Assembly: GCA_022766825.1 (NCBI GenBank)
Contig: JALEQE010000170.1
Coordinates: forward strand, 1 to 38,291
Length of the DNA stretch: 38,291 nucleotides
Origin: Oscillospiraceae bacterium
GTDB lineage: Bacteria > Bacillota > Clostridia > Oscillospirales > Ruminococcaceae
Direction: 5' to 3'
Below the pieces are notes generated by a model. That model ran no database searches and was not told where the DNA came from. It saw nothing but the letters and a program-made list of their open reading frames with translations. Positions 1 through 7,553 of this stretch are shown here, one piece after another. The translations under genes and the position numbers were made by a program. Numbering within the stretch: the stretch's first letter is position 1; every line of letters begins with the position of its first letter.

Positions 1-448
1 CGAACACCCGCGCCTCGACTGCCTCCGCGCCGCCTACGGATTTTCCGCAAAGGTCGGTGTCGAACAGTTCGGAGATATCCCCCTCGACAATCGTGTCGCA
101 GTCGAGATAAAGCACGCGGTCATACGCTGCGAAAAGTTCGCCGAGAATCGCTAAGCGGTAGTTGGTTTCTGCGGTTATGTAGGCGTGGGTTGCGTCCTTA
201 ACCCTCTCGCGGAAATCGGTCATATCAACAAAACGAACCGAGCAGTTCGGGAAATGCTCCCCTACCCGCCGGAGTAGGTCACGGCTTTCCTGCGAGATGT
301 CGCTGTGAAGTACCACTATGTCGTACACACGGCTCTTATCCGCATTGCACAGCAGCGAATACATGCACACCGCAAGCGGCGGCGCGTAATTCTCGTTACA
401 GGCGAAGCAGATGTTCACCGGAGAATACGCCGGTTTTATGCTCTGCAC
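1..448 (-). CDS. Glycosyltransferase family 8 protein, 5' part only
   Basis: The reading frame runs off the left edge, so only about 149 N-terminal residues are present. The start of the protein (VNICFACNENYAPPLAVCM) is the typical opening of GT8 enzymes, which use nucleotide-sugar donors. The metal-binding DxD motif appears as YLDCDTIVEGD near the window edge. No ATG is in frame, so I chose the GTG at 448; an A/G-rich stretch (AAGAAAGAA) lies about 10 nt upstream, and a very good promoter lies 48 nt upstream. GT8 members transfer glucose or galactose to cell-surface glycans such as LPS, teichoic acid or glycoprotein; the acceptor cannot be told here. The family call is firm, the exact start less so. 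Confidence 0.8.
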   Translation of the reverse strand, partial: MQSIKPAYSPVNICFACNENYAPPLAVCMYSLLCNADKSRVYDIVVLHSDISQESRDLLRRVGEHFPNCSVRFVDMTDFRERVKDATHAYITAETNYRLAILGELFAAYDRVLYLDCDTIVEGDISELFDTDLCGKSVGGAEAVEARVF

Positions 449-495
449 TATATCACATTCTTTCTTAATATTGCTATAAATAATTATTTTTTTAT

Positions 496-525
496 ATTAT
501 AACACATTTCCAAAGATTTTGTCAA
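496..525 (-). promoter_or_regulatory. Promoter of the GT8 gene
   Basis: On the minus strand a perfect TTGACA (525-520) is followed by an 18-bp spacer and a perfect TATAAT (501-496). Transcription should begin near 489, giving a leader of about 40 nt before the GTG at 448. Confidence 0.75.
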
Positions 526-590
526 TATAAATTTCACAATAATTTATAAAAATGGAATTATCCGTGTTTAATTCCGTATTATCTCAATAT

Positions 591-618
591 AAAAAACGCG
601 CCGAAACCAATCGGCGCG
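591..618 (-). terminator. Intrinsic terminator of the importer operon
   Basis: An 8-bp stem, CGCGCCGA (597-604) with TCGGCGCG (611-618), encloses a 6-nt loop. On the minus strand it is followed by six Ts (596-591). It sits 9 bp past the permease stop. Confidence 0.85.
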
Positions 619-626
619 CTGTAATT

Positions 627-2219
627 TTATACTTTTCTTGTTCTTCTTTTGGTGAAATGTTTGATAAGCGCGATAATTCCTTTGAGCGCGAGATTAACCG
701 CGAGAATAGCAACGGAAACGAACGCCGCCGCTTCAAGCTGCATTTGCGCCTCGAACTGATTTATCATCAGCGCAACGGGTCTTGTGAAAGCGTTTGCCAG
801 GAACGATACCGCCGAAATCGTCATCATACAGTTTACAAAGAAATAAGAGAACGATTCCAAAATCGTGGATTTAAGAGTGGGAACAAAAACATCAAATATC
901 ATATGCAGTCGGCTAACGCCCAAAGTCGCCCCGACAGCCTCCAAATCGCCGCTCAATTTGCTCATACTGTTGTAGAACAGCAGATACGGCGACGAAAAGA
1001 AGTGAATACTGTTTACAAGTATAAGGATTGCGAACGTTCCGTAAATGAACGAGCCTTTGAACGCAAGTACATACGAAAGACCGAGTACCATACCCGGAAT
1101 AGCAAGCGAGGTTATCGAAAGCAGGTGCAAAATCCGTGTGGATTTTGACGGAACGCGGGAAGTAAGATACGCGCTTATAAACGCGATTACCGTACCGAGT
1201 ACCGACACACCGAGCGCGATAATAATCGAGTTTCCGAGATAACTCATTGCGCCCTTATCGACGGTAGCTTCGATATTGTGCCAGGTAAAGGACATATCAA
1301 TCGGGTACTTTTGAGCGAACGTCAGCTGAACAAACGAGAATATCGGATAAACCACCGCGGCGGAAACAAGCGCGGGAATTATTGTCGCTATCGTGTCGCG
1401 TAAAGGACTTTTCTCGATTTTGAACGGCTTTGTAACAACCAAATTGGCTCTGTTTTTGCAGAAAATATCCGCTAAGAACGCAAGTACCGCGGGTATAAGC
1501 AATAATGTGCCGAAAACCGCTCCCTGGTCGAAATTCAACCGCCCGATAACTTCCTCATACATAATTACGGGCAAAGTCTTGTAACTGCCGCCCACCATAA
1601 GCGGAACGCCGTAATCCGTCACAATCATTGTGAATGTCGCGAAAAACACGTTGATAAGCGGTTTTCGCAGATACGGAAGCGTTATCGCGGTAAGTCGGCT
1701 AGCTTTCGGTATTCCAAGAACTGCCGCCGCCTCATACGGCGCGGCGTTTTCGTATTGCAGTATATCGCATATCATCAGATACGCCACGGGGAACGAATAC
1801 ATAACGCTCCCGATTACAATGCCCCAAAATCCGTACAGACCGTTCGACAGTCCGAGCAAACGAGTGATTTTTCCGTTCGCGCCGAACAATATAACAAGTC
1901 CCATACCGTGCGAAATTGACGGCACGAGCATCGGCAGAATAAGCAGAACGCGGAACAGAGGTTTCAGCTTTGCGCGCGTTCTCATCATACACCAGGCGAG
2001 AACGAAAGCGAGCGTTACGGAAATGACCGTTGCAGTCAGAGATACGACAACCGAATGAACGATACTGCTGCCGACCAGCGGACTTGAAAAAATCTTCTTT
2101 AAATCGGCGTCTTTCAGCTTGAAAAGCAAGGTACAAAGCGGGTAAATAACAGCCGCCAGGAAGAACACGGCGATAAGCAGTTTAGACGCGCTAGTACCAA
2201 AAGTACGTTTTTTTATCAT
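627..2219 (-). CDS. Fused ABC importer permease (FbpB/PhnU-V-like)
   Basis: This 530-residue membrane protein contains two binding-protein-dependent transport inner-membrane domains in tandem, about residues 1-260 and 270-530, each with roughly six hydrophobic segments. Single-chain double permeases of this length are typical of the Fe(III)/2-aminoethylphosphonate/thiamine group of the spermidine/putrescine superfamily. It should form the channel for the lipoprotein at 3055-4047, energised by the ATPase upstream. Its ATG overlaps the ATPase stop as ATGA (2219-2216), which indicates translational coupling. The substrate cannot be read from the permease; the neighbouring LicC-like enzyme hints at a phosphorylated amino alcohol or phosphonate, but iron remains possible. 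Confidence 0.85.
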   Translation of the reverse strand: MIKKRTFGTSASKLLIAVFFLAAVIYPLCTLLFKLKDADLKKIFSSPLVGSSIVHSVVVSLTATVISVTLAFVLAWCMMRTRAKLKPLFRVLLILPMLVPSISHGMGLVILFGANGKITRLLGLSNGLYGFWGIVIGSVMYSFPVAYLMICDILQYENAAPYEAAAVLGIPKASRLTAITLPYLRKPLINVFFATFTMIVTDYGVPLMVGGSYKTLPVIMYEEVIGRLNFDQGAVFGTLLLIPAVLAFLADIFCKNRANLVVTKPFKIEKSPLRDTIATIIPALVSAAVVYPIFSFVQLTFAQKYPIDMSFTWHNIEATVDKGAMSYLGNSIIIALGVSVLGTVIAFISAYLTSRVPSKSTRILHLLSITSLAIPGMVLGLSYVLAFKGSFIYGTFAILILVNSIHFFSSPYLLFYNSMSKLSGDLEAVGATLGVSRLHMIFDVFVPTLKSTILESFSYFFVNCMMTISAVSFLANAFTRPVALMINQFEAQMQLEAAAFVSVAILAVNLALKGIIALIKHFTKRRTRKV

Positions 2220-2977
2220 TGTGCGCCCCCCGCGTATTTCATAAGCGACGCTATCTTCTTGTTCAGATTGTCGATAACAAAGCTCTTAACATAATCATCG
2301 GCAGGGTGAGCGAGTATTTCCTGCGGAGTTCCTATCTGATGAATTTTCGCGTTGCCCATAACCATTATACGGTCGCTCATCGCGAACGCCTCTTCCTGGT
2401 CGTGCGTTATGTAAATCATCGTGGTGTGCATTTCGTTCTGTATGCGTTTGAGTTCCTCGCGCAAGGATAGACGCGTCGCGGCGTCAAGCGCGCTCATCGG
2501 TTCATCGAGAAGTATTATTTTCGGAGAAAGCGCAAGCGTTCTCGCAATTGCCACACGCTGCATTTGTCCGCCCGACAGCTCCGAGGGGTATTTGTTGATA
2601 TGTTCGGAAAGCCCCACTTGTTCAATAAGGCGCATAGCCGTTTCGTGGGCCTTTGATTTCAGTTCGGGACGGAATTTCATCGCATATTCCACGTTGCGCA
2701 GAACTGTCATATTCTCGAACAGCGCGTAATTCTGAAATACAATTCCCATTTCACGCTTATCGGGAGAGGCTTTTGTTATGTCTTTTCCGTCAAGCGTTAT
2801 CGTACCCGAATCGGCGCGGACAAGTCCGATTAGGATACGCAAGAGTGTGGTTTTTCCGCAGCCCGACGGTCCGAGTATCGACAAAAACTCTCCGCCCTCT
2901 GCCTCAAAATTTATATCGCACAGCGCTTCCTTGCCGTCAAATTTTTTATTGAGATTTTTAACTACCAATGATTCCAC
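2216..2977 (-). CDS. ABC importer ATP-binding protein (PotA/FbpC-like)
   Basis: This 253-residue nucleotide-binding subunit has Walker A GPSGCGKTT, signature LSGGQMQR, Walker B IILLDEP and the switch His in YITHD. The strongest resemblance is to the spermidine/iron/phosphonate (PotA/FbpC/PhnT) class. The C-terminal regulatory extension usual in PotA (about 100 residues) is almost absent, so this is a short-form member. It follows the lipoprotein gene after a 77-bp gap holding a stem-loop and overlaps the permease gene by 4 nt. It powers uptake through the permease at 627-2219. Confidence 0.88.
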   Translation of the reverse strand: MESLVVKNLNKKFDGKEALCDINFEAEGGEFLSILGPSGCGKTTLLRILIGLVRADSGTITLDGKDITKASPDKREMGIVFQNYALFENMTVLRNVEYAMKFRPELKSKAHETAMRLIEQVGLSEHINKYPSELSGGQMQRVAIARTLALSPKIILLDEPMSALDAATRLSLREELKRIQNEMHTTMIYITHDQEEAFAMSDRIMVMGNAKIHQIGTPQEILAHPADDYVKSFVIDNLNKKIASLMKYAGGAQ

Positions 2978-3004
2978 AGAACCGCTCCTTTATTATAACT
3001 AATA

Positions 3005-3035
3005 CAATACCGCACACAATTCCTGTACGGTATTG
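3005..3035 (-). promoter_or_regulatory. Stem-loop between lipoprotein and ATPase genes
   Basis: CAATACCG (3005-3012) pairs with CGGTATTG (3028-3035) around a 15-nt loop. No T-run follows on the minus strand. It therefore looks like an mRNA-stabilising or processing hairpin that keeps the upstream binding-protein message abundant, rather than a full terminator. Confidence 0.5.
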
Positions 3036-3054
3036 CTTATCTATTTATTTGTTA

Positions 3055-4047
3055 TTAGTGATTCCACTTATCGAGAAGAGCCTCTTTCTTGCTCATATCG
3101 GTGATTCCGTCCATATTGCCGTAAGGAACATCTTTCGGGAAGCTCTTCAACTCGCAAGCCGCCTGATTTTTGAAAATCTTTTCGGGCATATACAGCTTTT
3201 TGTCTTCGGGTATTACATCACTTACGATATACTTGAACACCTTCATAATATCTTCGTCTTTTTCTTTGCCCGCGATAACCGCGCTTGAATAAGTTGTATA
3301 AGGCGCGCCTTCTTTAAAGAACGTAATTGTAAAATCCGAACCCTTGTCGATTTCTTTCGCCGCCTGGAAAGTCATTCCAAGACCGATAGCCGCCTCGCCC
3401 TGTATCAAAGCCTTAACGGGACCCGAACCGGAAGACGTGAAACCTTGACCCGAAATATTCTCCGCGAGCTTATCGAAATACTCAAAAGCCTTATCTTCGC
3501 CGCGTTCGTTTACCATATTCAACAGGAAAATATATCCCGTACCCGACGACTTGGGGTTGGGCATAGAAACAAGTCCCTTGTATTCGGGTTTGAGCAAATC
3601 GTCATAAGAAGTTGGAACGGGAACACCCTTTTCATCAAGCAATTTCTTGTTGATGATAATAGCGCCGCTCATCAGAGCTTCGGGAACATATTTTTTGCTC
3701 TCGGGAACATAATCATCAACAAACACACTAAAATCGATATCGTCAAGCGTGGCAAGATTGTCACTGACTTTTTCGGCGGAAAGTGATTCCATCTCATAAA
3801 TGATATCAATATCGGAATCTTTACCCTCCGCAGCTACCTTTGCCGCTAAATCGCCGGTAGTGATATATGAAACCTTTATATCATATTCGGGGAATTTCTC
3901 GTCAAGCATTTTCTGAATGTTTTCGTTTCTGTAATCCTCAGCGGCGGAATAAACATTTATCGTTTTCTTCTTCCCGCTGCCGCAGCCTGTAAACATACCG
4001 CAACACATTACAGCCGCCATAACTCCTGCAATAATTCTTTTTTTCAT
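3055..4047 (-). CDS. Extracellular solute-binding lipoprotein of the importer
   Basis: The 330-residue protein starts with a lipoprotein signal (MKKRIIAGVMAAVMCCGM, then FTGC), with Cys22 as the likely lipidated residue. The mature part is a type-2 periplasmic-binding fold like FbpA/PhnS: KTINVYSAAED at the first strand, a long DIDIIYEMESL segment, and the SMPNPKSSGTGY stretch typical of this class. It captures the substrate outside the membrane and delivers it to the fused permease. The start is supported by AAAGGAG 8 nt upstream, and the gene begins 20 bp after the LicC-like gene. The ligand is unknown; the iron-binding Tyr pair of FbpA could not be assigned by eye. Confidence 0.85.
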   Translation of the reverse strand: MKKRIIAGVMAAVMCCGMFTGCGSGKKKTINVYSAAEDYRNENIQKMLDEKFPEYDIKVSYITTGDLAAKVAAEGKDSDIDIIYEMESLSAEKVSDNLATLDDIDFSVFVDDYVPESKKYVPEALMSGAIIINKKLLDEKGVPVPTSYDDLLKPEYKGLVSMPNPKSSGTGYIFLLNMVNERGEDKAFEYFDKLAENISGQGFTSSGSGPVKALIQGEAAIGLGMTFQAAKEIDKGSDFTITFFKEGAPYTTYSSAVIAGKEKDEDIMKVFKYIVSDVIPEDKKLYMPEKIFKNQAACELKSFPKDVPYGNMDGITDMSKKEALLDKWNH

Positions 4048-4067
4048 AGCTATACTCCTTTTTGAAA

Positions 4068-4958
4068 TTATACGTTGTAGGTTTTATCTATTTGTTTCAG
4101 TTCTCGGAACGTATCGATTTCGACAATATCGTTTTCCTTGAACGGAACGATTTCAATTTTATAATTCCCGCGGAACATTGTGTTAGGAACTTGTTCCCAG
4201 AACATTTCCTTGCCGCCCGGCGCGAGATAAGCCGTTCGTATATCTTCCGCCAAACGCGCGCCGTCCGAGGAATTGATGTAATACACGCCGTACATCTGAT
4301 AGCAATTCAGTCCGCCGAGTTTCTGCTCGTCAATACAGCCGTCCTTTTCGGTAACGCACCAATCGTCGGTTCTGTCTTTCCAAATTCCCAAAACGTTGGA
4401 ACTGTAATTGTATCTTCTGATAATCTTTGGATTTGAAACAAGCAAGTCCGATTCTAGAATGTAAGCGTCCTGCATAAGGAAACGCGCCGCCATAGCGGAG
4501 GAAATATTGTTTGCCTCGTTATACGACGGATTTTCGATAAACTTAATCATCGGGTACTTGTAAAGCAGTTGGTCGAACTGTTCCGCCAAATATCCGCGGA
4601 CTATGTATATCTCGCTTATTCCCGCTTCGAGGCAAGCGTCAAGCATTGAATCGATAATGCGTTTTCCGTTTACTCTTACAAGCGGTTTCGGCGTATTGAG
4701 CGTTATCGGAACAAGTCTTGAACCGAAACCCGCCGCAATGAAAATCGCTCGTTTCGCGCGATACGGTTCGAGAGCTTTTATTCCTTCATCGGTTATCTTT
4801 CCGTCCTTGATAAGCCCCTTCTCGGTCAGTGTTTTGCAAACGCGGTTTATCGTGCTGAGCGAATGGTGAGACGCTTCCTCGATTTTACGCTGAGTAAGTG
4901 TTTTATCCGCTTCGGCAAAACAAACAAGCACGTCAAATTCTTTGTGTGTCAATTCCAT
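4068..4958 (-). CDS. Winged-helix/LicC-like nucleotidyltransferase fusion
   Basis: The 296-residue protein has two parts. Residues 1-68 form a winged helix (LTQRKIEEAS, then a STINRVCKTL recognition helix and a wing ending in EGIKAL). Residues 69-296 form a nucleotidyltransferase with AAGFGSRL (75-82) and TPKPLVRVNGK, followed by a LicC/PntC-like core (EQFDQLLYKY, NNISSAMAA, ESDLLV) and ending NDIVEIDTFREL. LicC makes CDP-choline from CTP and phosphocholine; PntC uses 2-aminoethylphosphonate. It is the first gene of a four-gene operon with an Fbp/Phn-type importer, so a link between uptake and activation of a headgroup is plausible. The winged helix may autoregulate the operon, whose promoter carries palindromes. 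Fold and class are clear; the substrate is inference. Confidence 0.78.
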   Translation of the reverse strand: MELTHKEFDVLVCFAEADKTLTQRKIEEASHHSLSTINRVCKTLTEKGLIKDGKITDEGIKALEPYRAKRAIFIAAGFGSRLVPITLNTPKPLVRVNGKRIIDSMLDACLEAGISEIYIVRGYLAEQFDQLLYKYPMIKFIENPSYNEANNISSAMAARFLMQDAYILESDLLVSNPKIIRRYNYSSNVLGIWKDRTDDWCVTEKDGCIDEQKLGGLNCYQMYGVYYINSSDGARLAEDIRTAYLAPGGKEMFWEQVPNTMFRGNYKIEIVPFKENDIVEIDTFRELKQIDKTYNV

Positions 4959-4977
4959 TTAATCACCTTTGTTTCAC

Positions 4978-5077
4978 GGCGCAAAAATCGCGCCTGTATT
5001 GATATCAACGAAACACATTATAACACACACTTTTGTTTTTGTCAATAGTTTTTGTACCATTTATGTAAAATTTTACA
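4978..5077 (-). promoter_or_regulatory. Promoter and palindromes of the LicC/importer operon
   Basis: On the minus strand TTGACA (5045-5040), a 17-bp spacer and TATAAT (5022-5017) form a consensus promoter. A perfect 14-bp palindrome, TGTAAAATTTTACA (5064-5077), lies just upstream of the -35 box. A perfect 10-bp palindrome, TTGATATCAA (4999-5008), covers the start region. The leader can fold into GGCGC/GCGCC (4978-4994). These are good operator candidates, possibly for the winged helix encoded next door. Confidence 0.7.
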
Positions 5078-5231
5078 GTAAAACGAAACATTTTGCAAAC
5101 TTTGAGCGAGTATTATTATAACCGCAATTCTCCGCAATATAAAGCCGCGTATGCTTGTTTTACGCAAACACACGCGACACAACAATATACAATTTCCACA
5201 AGCGAACCTGTTTCAACAAGCACAAGTTTGT

Positions 5232-5699
5232 CTATTTTTCAGACAGAATTACAACAGCATTTGCGCCTATTCCTTTTCCCGAAAGACCCAAACCTTCCTC
5301 GGTTGTTGCCTTGACAGAAACGCGGTTTATTTCGCACCCGAATGCCGCCGCAAGATTTTCGCGCATTTTTTGTATATACGGCGCGAGTTTCGGTTTTTCA
5401 GCGATAATCGTTATATCAAGATTTCCGAGAACATAACCGCTCTCGGTCATTTTCCCGATAACCTCGCGCAAAAGTCCCATACTGTCCGCGCCCTTGTATT
5501 TCGGGTCGCTGTCGGGGAACAGATGCCCAATATCGCCCAAAGCAAGCGCACCGAGTATCGCGTCCATAAGCGCGTGCACGGCAACGTCGGCGTCCGAATG
5601 TCCGAGAAGGCCGAGTTCATACGGAATTTCAACTCCGCACAGGACAAGCCGCCTGTTCTCGGTTAGGCGGTGTACGTCATAGCCGAAACCTATTCTCAT
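5232..5699 (-). CDS. ispF: 2-C-methyl-D-erythritol 2,4-cyclodiphosphate synthase
   Basis: IspF closes the cyclic diphosphate of methylerythritol in the MEP isoprenoid pathway. I start at the internal ATG (5699), giving 155 residues, the normal size; the longer upstream frame adds unrelated sequence. [12 protein letters not shown] supplies the metal ligands Asp8 and His10, LLGHSDADV supplies the third ligand, and [10 protein letters not shown] and [17 protein letters not shown] are family signatures. The start overlaps the ispD stop as ATGA, so the two consecutive cytosolic steps on either side of the separate kinase IspE are translationally coupled. No clear terminator follows, although a weak GTCTG/TAGAC hairpin overlaps the stop. 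Confidence 0.95.
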   Translation of the reverse strand: MRIGFGYDVHRLTENRRLVLCGVEIPYELGLLGHSDADVAVHALMDAILGALALGDIGHLFPDSDPKYKGADSMGLLREVIGKMTESGYVLGNLDITIIAEKPKLAPYIQKMRENLAAAFGCEINRVSVKATTEEGLGLSGKGIGANAVVILSEK

Positions 5700-6394
5700 A
5701 TGATTTTCACCGTCCGCTTGTTGCGGTAAACAGCCTCCGCCGCAATTAAATCCTCGGGACGGGTTATTTTCATATTGCACCCGCCGATTTCGGTTATTTT
5801 CACATACTCTCCGCAAAGTTCAAGAATACTGCTGTCATCGGTCGCGTTTTCCGCCGCCTTTTGGTCGACTTTTTCAAGGCACGACAAATACAGCTTTTTA
5901 AGGAACACCTGCGGCGTCTGCGCGTAATACAAATTCGCGCGCGGCGGCGTACTTTCGATAAATCCGTTACTGCTTACCGCTTTTATCGTGTCAACCGCTC
6001 GAATAGCCGCGATTGCCGCCTTGTATTTCTCCGCGTCAGCGAACACTTTTTCAATATCGTCAGTTTCTATAAGCGGACGCGCGCCATCGTGTACGGCGAT
6101 ATAATCCGCCTTTGCCGACACGGACGGAATACAGTTCCTTACGGACTGCATACGGGTTTCCCCGCCCGCGACAACCGCCGTAAGCTTTGTCACGCCGAAA
6201 TTACGCGCAAGCTTTTCATAGCGCGCGGTATCATCGGCGGGCGCGGCAATAATTATCTCGCCGACCTTTTCCGACTTGTTAAATTTCAGCGCGCTCATCA
6301 CAAAAACAGGCGTATCGCCGATTTTTTCAAGCTGTTTGTTTACACCGTTCATTCGCGCGGAAGAACCCGCCGCGACTATTATAACGGATACCAT
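5696..6394 (-). CDS. ispD: 2-C-methyl-D-erythritol 4-phosphate cytidylyltransferase
   Basis: IspD attaches CMP to methylerythritol phosphate in the MEP pathway. The 232-residue protein begins [15 protein letters not shown], the CTP-binding loop, with the essential Lys in NKQLEKI. Other family motifs are [29 protein letters not shown] and MKITRPEDL near the end. It lies 28 bp after pheA and overlaps ispF by 4 nt. Length and motifs are complete and nothing unusual is seen. Confidence 0.95.
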   Translation of the reverse strand: MVSVIIVAAGSSARMNGVNKQLEKIGDTPVFVMSALKFNKSEKVGEIIIAAPADDTARYEKLARNFGVTKLTAVVAGGETRMQSVRNCIPSVSAKADYIAVHDGARPLIETDDIEKVFADAEKYKAAIAAIRAVDTIKAVSSNGFIESTPPRANLYYAQTPQVFLKKLYLSCLEKVDQKAAENATDDSSILELCGEYVKITEIGGCNMKITRPEDLIAAEAVYRNKRTVKII

Positions 6395-6422
6395 AATTCA
6401 TTCACCAAACCTTATATCTTAT

Positions 6423-7553
6423 TCAATTTGAAAAATTTCCGTGGAACTTGAAATAATTCAGTTCATCACTGAGATTTTTCATCAGTTTGCGGATTTTAGG
6501 CTCGTTCACATTGCCCGTAAACTCTATATAGAACATATAATCGTTGGGATATTTCATTTTAACGTCAATCGGCAACGGCTTTGACTGAATTTTAGTCATA
6601 GAAAGTCCGTTCACGGCGAACTTCGTAAGCAGTCTGTAAAGCGCGCCCGAAATATTCGGTATCGACAGCGAAACCGCAATCTTATCCGCTTTTTCATAAA
6701 CCTCGATATTCTTTGAAATGCAGATAAAACGCGTGGAATTGTTAGGGTCGGTCGCGATATGCTTTCTGACAACGTCAATGCCGTGCATTTCGGCACATTC
6801 CTCGGAGCAGATACAACCTAATTCGCCGCTTGGGTTTTCCGCCACCATTTTTGCCGCCGAAGCATTGTTGTGATACGGGATAACGGTCAAATTGCCGCGC
6901 TCTCCGATATATTCCGCGCATTGACGTATTGCCTGCTCGTGACCGAAAAGTATCTTAATATCGTTTTCCGAAACTCCCTTTTTCGCCGCCAAAACGTGCG
7001 CACACTCAACCGTTGTTGTGCGGCAGATATACACATTATGCCGTTCCAAACGGTCCATATTCGCGGTAACTTCTCCCGCCGTTGAGTTTTCAACGGGAAT
7101 TATGCCATAATCCACATCGCCGTTTTCCACAGCGGAGAACACCTCGTCAAATGACGCGTAATAGCTTATGTTTCCGTTATCGAACAGTTGTCTCGCCGCC
7201 GCGTGTCCGTAAGAGCCTTCAATTCCCTGCACCGCGACAGATGGACGCGGTTTTGCCTCTTTTATATACGGAATCTCGACATCGGGCGTTATCTCGTTAA
7301 TCTGAGATACCTTGGATATATCCATTATATTCATAAACAGGAACGCCGCGCTTTTCCGCAGTTCCTCGGGAGTGTTTTTCTTCACCGCGTCGATTATCGC
7401 TTTCTCACGGTCACTCTGAAACACAACCATATTATTGGCGGCTTTGTATTTCGCGACATCTGTCGCAAGGTTCATACGCTCCAAGAACAAATCAAGAATT
7501 TTATCGTCTATTTTGTCGATCTTTGCCCTTATCTCGCTCAAATCCATCATCAT
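6423..7553 (-). CDS. pheA: P-protein: chorismate mutase/prephenate dehydratase
   Basis: This 376-residue bifunctional enzyme converts chorismate to prephenate and then phenylpyruvate for phenylalanine synthesis. Residues 1-90 are an AroQ-type mutase (LSEIRAKIDKIDDKILDLFL, with QSDREKAI). Residues about 108-285 are the dehydratase (QGIEGSYGHAAA, GIIPVENSTAGEV, and the TRF catalytic motif in NSTRFICISK). A C-terminal ACT domain (ISGALYRLLTKF, MTKIQSKPLP) should bind Phe for feedback inhibition. Three consecutive ATGs are possible starts; 7553 overlaps the kinase-like gene as ATGA. Being the second gene of an operon led by a PASTA pseudokinase is unusual for pheA. Confidence 0.93.
   Translation of the reverse strand: MMMDLSEIRAKIDKIDDKILDLFLERMNLATDVAKYKAANNMVVFQSDREKAIIDAVKKNTPEELRKSAAFLFMNIMDISKVSQINEITPDVEIPYIKEAKPRPSVAVQGIEGSYGHAAARQLFDNGNISYYASFDEVFSAVENGDVDYGIIPVENSTAGEVTANMDRLERHNVYICRTTTVECAHVLAAKKGVSENDIKILFGHEQAIRQCAEYIGERGNLTVIPYHNNASAAKMVAENPSGELGCICSEECAEMHGIDVVRKHIATDPNNSTRFICISKNIEVYEKADKIAVSLSIPNISGALYRLLTKFAVNGLSMTKIQSKPLPIDVKMKYPNDYMFYIEFTGNVNEPKIRKLMKNLSDELNYFKFHGNFSN

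Noticed and set aside
552-1148. 198-codon open frame on the plus strand over the permease end
   Set aside because: It covers the terminator and antisense of a clear permease, and its composition is unlike any protein family.
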